A stretch of DNA of 22,561 nt from Anaerolineaceae bacterium UBA6133. GTDB taxonomy: Bacteria > Chloroflexota > Anaerolineae > Anaerolineales > Anaerolineaceae. The notes beneath the pieces were generated by a model. The model ran no database searches and had not been told where the DNA came from. It worked only from the letters and a program-made list of their open reading frames with translations. The stretch's first letter is position 1, and every line of letters begins with the position of its first letter. Location: contig DIVL01000038.1 of the NCBI GenBank assembly GCA_002435825.1, positions 1 to 22,561 of the forward strand, in the 5' to 3' direction. Positions 20,849 through 22,561 of the stretch are shown here, in pieces. Made by a program: the position numbers and the translations under genes.

Positions 20849-21544
20849 ATGAAAAAGTTTTTGTCCTCCTTCGTGTTGTGCGCGTTGATCTGCCTGCTGG
20901 CTCTGGCTGCCTGCAAGAGCAGCGCAACCCCCGCGCCCTCCCCTGAGCCAACCCTCTTGCCCACCGCGACGCTCCCGCCGACCGCTACCGCGACCGAGCA
21001 GCCGACTGAAACGCCCAGCCCCACCGCCACCCCAACCACCGCGCCAACCCCCACGGAGACGCTGCTACCTTTTGCAGGGTTCAGGGACCTCTTCCGCCTG
21101 TTTCGCACCTGGTACCTGGAGGATAAAACTTACTTTTACTTCCTCAATGCCGGCATAGAAGACAAATTGTATGCCACCGCGGATGAATTTGAACTGGATT
21201 GCCAGGCTGACCCCAAATTCCCGGCCCAGATGATTTGCGTCTATGACGGCACAATAGAAGGGCGCACCATGATGGACTTTCGCTTCTTCACAGACCGCGC
21301 CCGCACGGTGCAGGTTTTTGAAGCCCGCTACGACGCCGACCTGGTGGATGACACCATCTATCACCACCAATACGACTGCCCTGATCGCGGCGAGAACGTC
21401 GAGTGCGTTTCGGAATACCGTCTCTACGACGGCATTTGTTACTATGCTCATACCTGCTATGATGCTTGTGGGCTTTATTACTCCAGGGACAATTTGCCTG
21501 AAGTGTATAATGAATTCCAGGGTTTCACAACCCCGTGTGATTGA
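20849..21544 (+). CDS. Paralogous Cys-rich lipoprotein 2 (two-domain form)
   Basis: A 231-residue lipoprotein. The lipobox is LALAAC (Cys22), and the linker of repeated TPT/PTE units spans about 25-74. The first domain (75-165), starting FAGFRDLFRLFRTW with TYFYFLNAG and Cys118 and Cys130, aligns by eye with that of lipoprotein 1. The C-terminal domain has six cysteines (177, 186, 197, 203, 207, 230) in YDCPDRGENVECVSEYRLYD, CYYAHTCYDACGLYYSRDN and TTPCD. The ribosome site is weak. It is the only member with both the first domain and the full six-cysteine set, so it may be closest to the ancestral form. Function is unknown. Confidence 0.85.
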   Translation: MKKFLSSFVLCALICLLALAACKSSATPAPSPEPTLLPTATLPPTATATEQPTETPSPTATPTTAPTPTETLLPFAGFRDLFRLFRTWYLEDKTYFYFLNAGIEDKLYATADEFELDCQADPKFPAQMICVYDGTIEGRTMMDFRFFTDRARTVQVFEARYDADLVDDTIYHHQYDCPDRGENVECVSEYRLYDGICYYAHTCYDACGLYYSRDNLPEVYNEFQGFTTPCD

Positions 21545-21550
21545 GTGAAA

Positions 21551-22039
21551 ATGCGCATGAAAAAATCGTTCATTATCGTGGCTCTCCTGTTTGCCCTGGT
21601 TTCGGGGGCTTGCGGCACCCGGGTGGACTTCGCGGCAACCGAGACTGCCAGCGTGACAGACACCCTCACCATCACACCCACACCCACCGAAACTCCGACC
21701 CCAACCCCCACCGAAACGCCAACTCCCACCTCAACCCCTACGGAAACACCTACCCCGACTGAAACATCAGAACCAACTGCCACCCAAACTCCCACCTGGC
21801 AGCCCAACCCATATATGATCTGGCCGAAAGCAACTTTTACCCAGTGGGACGTTTGGTGGGGTGGAGATGAGTGGTGCCCGGAGCGCGGCACGAACGTGAG
21901 CTGCGAAATCGAATATCGCAACTACAGCGGGCAGTGCCTGGTGGGCATGAGCTGTTTTGACGCTTGCGGCAAATACTATGGAGTCGACACGATTAAATAT
22001 GGCACTGGCAGCTACACTTTCAGCGGACCTTGCTATTAA
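21551..22039 (+). CDS. Paralogous Cys-rich lipoprotein 3 (short form)
   Basis: A 162-residue lipoprotein. The signal peptide ends in VSGAC (Cys21), followed by a linker dominated by TPTETPTP repeats (about 38-82). The short C-terminal domain has WPKATFTQWDVWW, WCPERGTNVSCEIEYRNYSG, CLVGMSCFDACGKYYGVD and SGPCY, with six cysteines (109, 118, 129, 135, 139, 161). The first domain of lipoproteins 1 and 2 is absent. The ATG at 21551 is chosen; an in-frame GTG at 21545, directly after the stop of gene 2, or the ATG at 21557 are also possible. Its stop overlaps the next start (TAATG). Confidence 0.85.
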   Translation: MRMKKSFIIVALLFALVSGACGTRVDFAATETASVTDTLTITPTPTETPTPTPTETPTPTSTPTETPTPTETSEPTATQTPTWQPNPYMIWPKATFTQWDVWWGGDEWCPERGTNVSCEIEYRNYSGQCLVGMSCFDACGKYYGVDTIKYGTGSYTFSGPCY

Positions 22040-22491
22040 TGGTTAAGAGAATTGTTTCAGTCTTTTTTGTTTTACTGCTGCTTGCGGGTTGCGGCATGAA
22101 GGCAACCCCCGAGCTGACTGCCACTCCTACCCCGACTGAAGTGCCAACTGCCACTGCCACCAGCACCCCCACGCAAACCCCTACGCTCACACCGACCGAA
22201 ACACCAACTGAGACCCCGACACCCAGCCAGACTCCCACGGAAACCGTCACCCCCACCCCTGAGCTCACCGCGCGTTTGATCTGGCCGCGGGCTTGGTTTT
22301 CGCCAGCAGACGTCACCTGGCGCGATTACACCTGTCCTCTGGAAGGGGAATGGCTGAGCTGCGAATTTGAGTATCGCAAGGATAACCAGGGTTGCTACGT
22401 CGGAGCATCCTGCTTTGATGCCTGTGGCTGGTTTTACTCAGTCGACACTATTCCCCCGGGTGTGGAAGAGTTTTCAGGTCCTTGTTGGTAG
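22039..22491 (+). CDS. Paralogous Cys-rich lipoprotein 4 (short form)
   Basis: A 150-residue lipoprotein. The lipobox is LLAGC (Cys18), with a Thr/Pro/Glu linker (about 22-76). The C-terminal domain closely resembles that of lipoprotein 3: RLIWPRAWFSPADVTW, YTCPLEGEWLSCEFEYRKD, CYVGASCFDACGWFYSVDTI and FSGPCW, with cysteines at 99, 108, 119, 125, 129 and 149. Its ATG overlaps the stop of gene 3 by one base; a TTG three codons earlier is a less likely start. The remaining 70 bp of the window (22492-22561) show no terminator or further gene start, so the array may continue. Confidence 0.85.
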   Translation: MVKRIVSVFFVLLLLAGCGMKATPELTATPTPTEVPTATATSTPTQTPTLTPTETPTETPTPSQTPTETVTPTPELTARLIWPRAWFSPADVTWRDYTCPLEGEWLSCEFEYRKDNQGCYVGASCFDACGWFYSVDTIPPGVEEFSGPCW

Positions 22492-22561
22492 GCCATGCCG
22501 CAATGTCAAAACAATAATGGTAACAAGTTATTTAGGGCTTAGATTCAACTAGTAAGTGCAA

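Noticed and set aside
21478..21921. Minus-strand frame rich in Val-Gly repeats
   Set aside because: It is the complement of the Thr/Pro linker repeats; similar shadows lie opposite the other three lipoproteins.

Overview
The window looks like a chromosomal segment of a Chloroflexota bacterium, most likely an Anaerolineae-type anaerobe. This is inferred, not proven. The reasons are the gene content (a DUF3160 lipoprotein, a tungsten-type aldehyde ferredoxin oxidoreductase cluster, lipoproteins with long Thr/Pro linkers), an EF-Tu with an unusual GHRDY switch II, and dispersed repeats of the GTCATTGCGAG type.

Left part (1-5610, minus strand): a classical translation/transcription cluster. In transcription order it runs tRNA-Thr(TGT), tRNA-Tyr(GTA), tRNA-Thr(GGT), tuf, rpmG, tRNA-Trp(CCA), secE, nusG, rplK, rplA, rplJ, rplL, and then the first codons of what is probably rpoB at the window edge. 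The RNA-level control is readable. There are two near-identical L1-type elements, one directly before the Shine-Dalgarno of rplK and one before rplA. There is an L10 leader with an attenuator hairpin before rplJ, a UUCG-loop terminator after rplL, and several strong hairpins between the tRNA genes.

Middle (5610-15563): a plus-strand aldo-keto reductase of the potassium-channel-beta type, then a 158-bp inverted-repeat element, then minus-strand genes. Three of these form a cell-surface operon behind a clear sigma70-type promoter: an FG-GAP/calcium-loop protein, a DUF3160 lipoprotein and a CapA-like lipoprotein. Upstream of them lie rarA, a D-2-hydroxyacid dehydrogenase, a two-helix membrane protein and an aldehyde dehydrogenase of the glutamate-semialdehyde type.

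Repeat island (15564-16377): no gene. It holds a short inverted-repeat element and two 258-bp-spaced tandem copies of a hairpin-rich repeat, about 91% identical by eye.

Right part: a compact minus-strand operon (four-cluster ferredoxin, AOR, ThiS/MoaD-like protein, ThiF/MoeB-like protein) with overlapping or nearly touching genes behind a TTGACG-17-TACAAT promoter. Together these could make and maturate a tungstopterin aldehyde oxidoreductase with its electron carrier. A spacer with a possible transposase remnant follows. Last come four consecutive plus-strand paralogous lipoproteins (20159-22491), each with a lipobox, a Thr/Pro linker and a C-terminal cysteine-rich domain that I do not recognise. 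That array is the best candidate in this window for something undescribed.
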